Of a DNA stretch of 5,310 nucleotides, positions 5,043 through 5,310 are shown piece after piece. Every line of letters begins with the position of its first letter. Position 1 is the first letter of the stretch. The stretch lies in contig MTNI01000032.1 of the NCBI GenBank assembly GCA_002011415.1, forward strand, positions 3,460 to 8,769, in the 5' to 3' direction. Source of the stretch: Candidatus Acetothermia bacterium JdFR-47 (lineage in GTDB: Bacteria > Bipolaricaulota > Bipolaricaulia > Bipolaricaulales > Bipolaricaulaceae). The notes under the pieces are model-generated. The model was given only the letters and a program-made list of their open reading frames with translations, was not told where the DNA came from and made no database searches. Position numbers and translations under genes: made by a program.

Positions 5043-5310
5043 TGCGCAAGGTGCTGCTCGGGGTGGGGAACCCCCTTGGCCGGGATGATGGTGTGGGGGT
5101 ATGGGTGGCCGAGCGCCTTGCCGACTCAGATTGGACCACGGTCCCCGCCGGCCAGGCCCCCGAGAACGTGACCGGGCTCCTCCGCAGGCTGTGTCCTGAC
5201 CTCCTGGTGGTGGTAGACGCCGCTGACATGAGGCTCCCCCCGGGGAGCTTTCGCCGTTTGCCTCTCTCTGGGGTGGAGGGGATGTTGGGGTCGAGCCACG
5301 CCTTGCCCCT
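5042..5310 (+). CDS. hycI: [NiFe]-hydrogenase maturation protease, HycI type (3' end cut by window)
   Basis: Enzymes of this family clip the C-terminal peptide from the large subunit of a [NiFe] hydrogenase after nickel insertion, as the last step of active-site maturation. About 90 N-terminal residues are visible of a protein usually 150-160 long. The family motifs are clear: LLGVGNPLGRDDGVG (5-19), GQAPEN (37-42), LLVVVDAADM (54-63), LPPGSFR (65-71) and SSHALPL (84-90). By comparison with E. coli HycI the nickel-contacting residues correspond to Asp16, Asp59 and His86, and all are present. The APEN and DAxDM-LxPG signatures favour HycI, which serves group 4 (formate hydrogenlyase or energy-converting) hydrogenases, over HyaD or HybD. 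The ATG overlaps the regulator's stop by one base (TGATG) and has little ribosome binding site of its own, so it is probably translated by coupling. The target hydrogenase is not in the window. Confidence 0.92.
   Translation, partial: MRKVLLGVGNPLGRDDGVGVWVAERLADSDWTTVPAGQAPENVTGLLRRLCPDLLVVVDAADMRLPPGSFRRLPLSGVEGMLGSSHALP

Noticed and set aside
1..5310. tRNA, rRNA, CRISPR, insertion sequences, phage or defence genes
   Set aside because: Nearly all of the window is occupied by confidently identified metabolic and regulatory genes, and no repeats, transposase motifs or RNA gene signatures were seen.

Overview
The window is GC-rich bacterial chromosome, densely packed and with no mobile elements, RNA genes or CRISPR that I can see. 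Codons prefer G/C at the third position, and there is one intergenic gap of about 150 bp. The gene set is a metabolic core: acetyl-CoA synthetase, acetyl-CoA carboxylase carboxyltransferase, a Crp/Fnr-type regulator and a [NiFe]-hydrogenase maturation protease. This suits a free-living anaerobe or facultative anaerobe with hydrogen metabolism and a streamlined genome. I cannot name the lineage with confidence. The divergence of several core proteins from proteobacterial and Bacillus versions hints at a deep-branching or candidate phylum, but that is inference.

Layout. Positions 1-1715 on the minus strand hold most of acs, truncated at its 3' end by the window edge. Positions 1716-1868 are a divergent intergenic region with the acs ribosome binding site, candidate back-to-back promoters, a GC-rich inverted repeat and a strong hairpin. 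From 1869 to the end, five plus-strand genes form one tightly overlapped operon: a DUF502 membrane protein (1869-2546), accD (2527-3381), accA (3371-4327), a Crp/Fnr-family regulator (4290-5042), and the start of a HycI-type hydrogenase maturation protease (5042 to the window end). Every junction overlaps, by 20, 11, 38 and 1 nt.

How the genes may work together. Acs activates acetate to acetyl-CoA. AccDA is the carboxyltransferase half of acetyl-CoA carboxylase and makes malonyl-CoA for fatty acid synthesis, so the divergent pair brackets the acetyl-CoA node. The biotin carboxylase and biotin carrier genes are not in the window. The regulator has an N-terminal Cys-x2-Cys-x3-Cys cluster, as in redox- or oxygen-sensing Fnr-like proteins, and is followed directly by a hydrogenase maturation protease. 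This suggests that the downstream part of the locus deals with anaerobic hydrogen metabolism and may be tied to acetyl-CoA use.

Nothing here is clearly a new system. The points most worth a second look are the cysteine-bearing regulator, the mixed-function overlapped operon, and several substitutions in normally conserved motifs of Acs and AccD.
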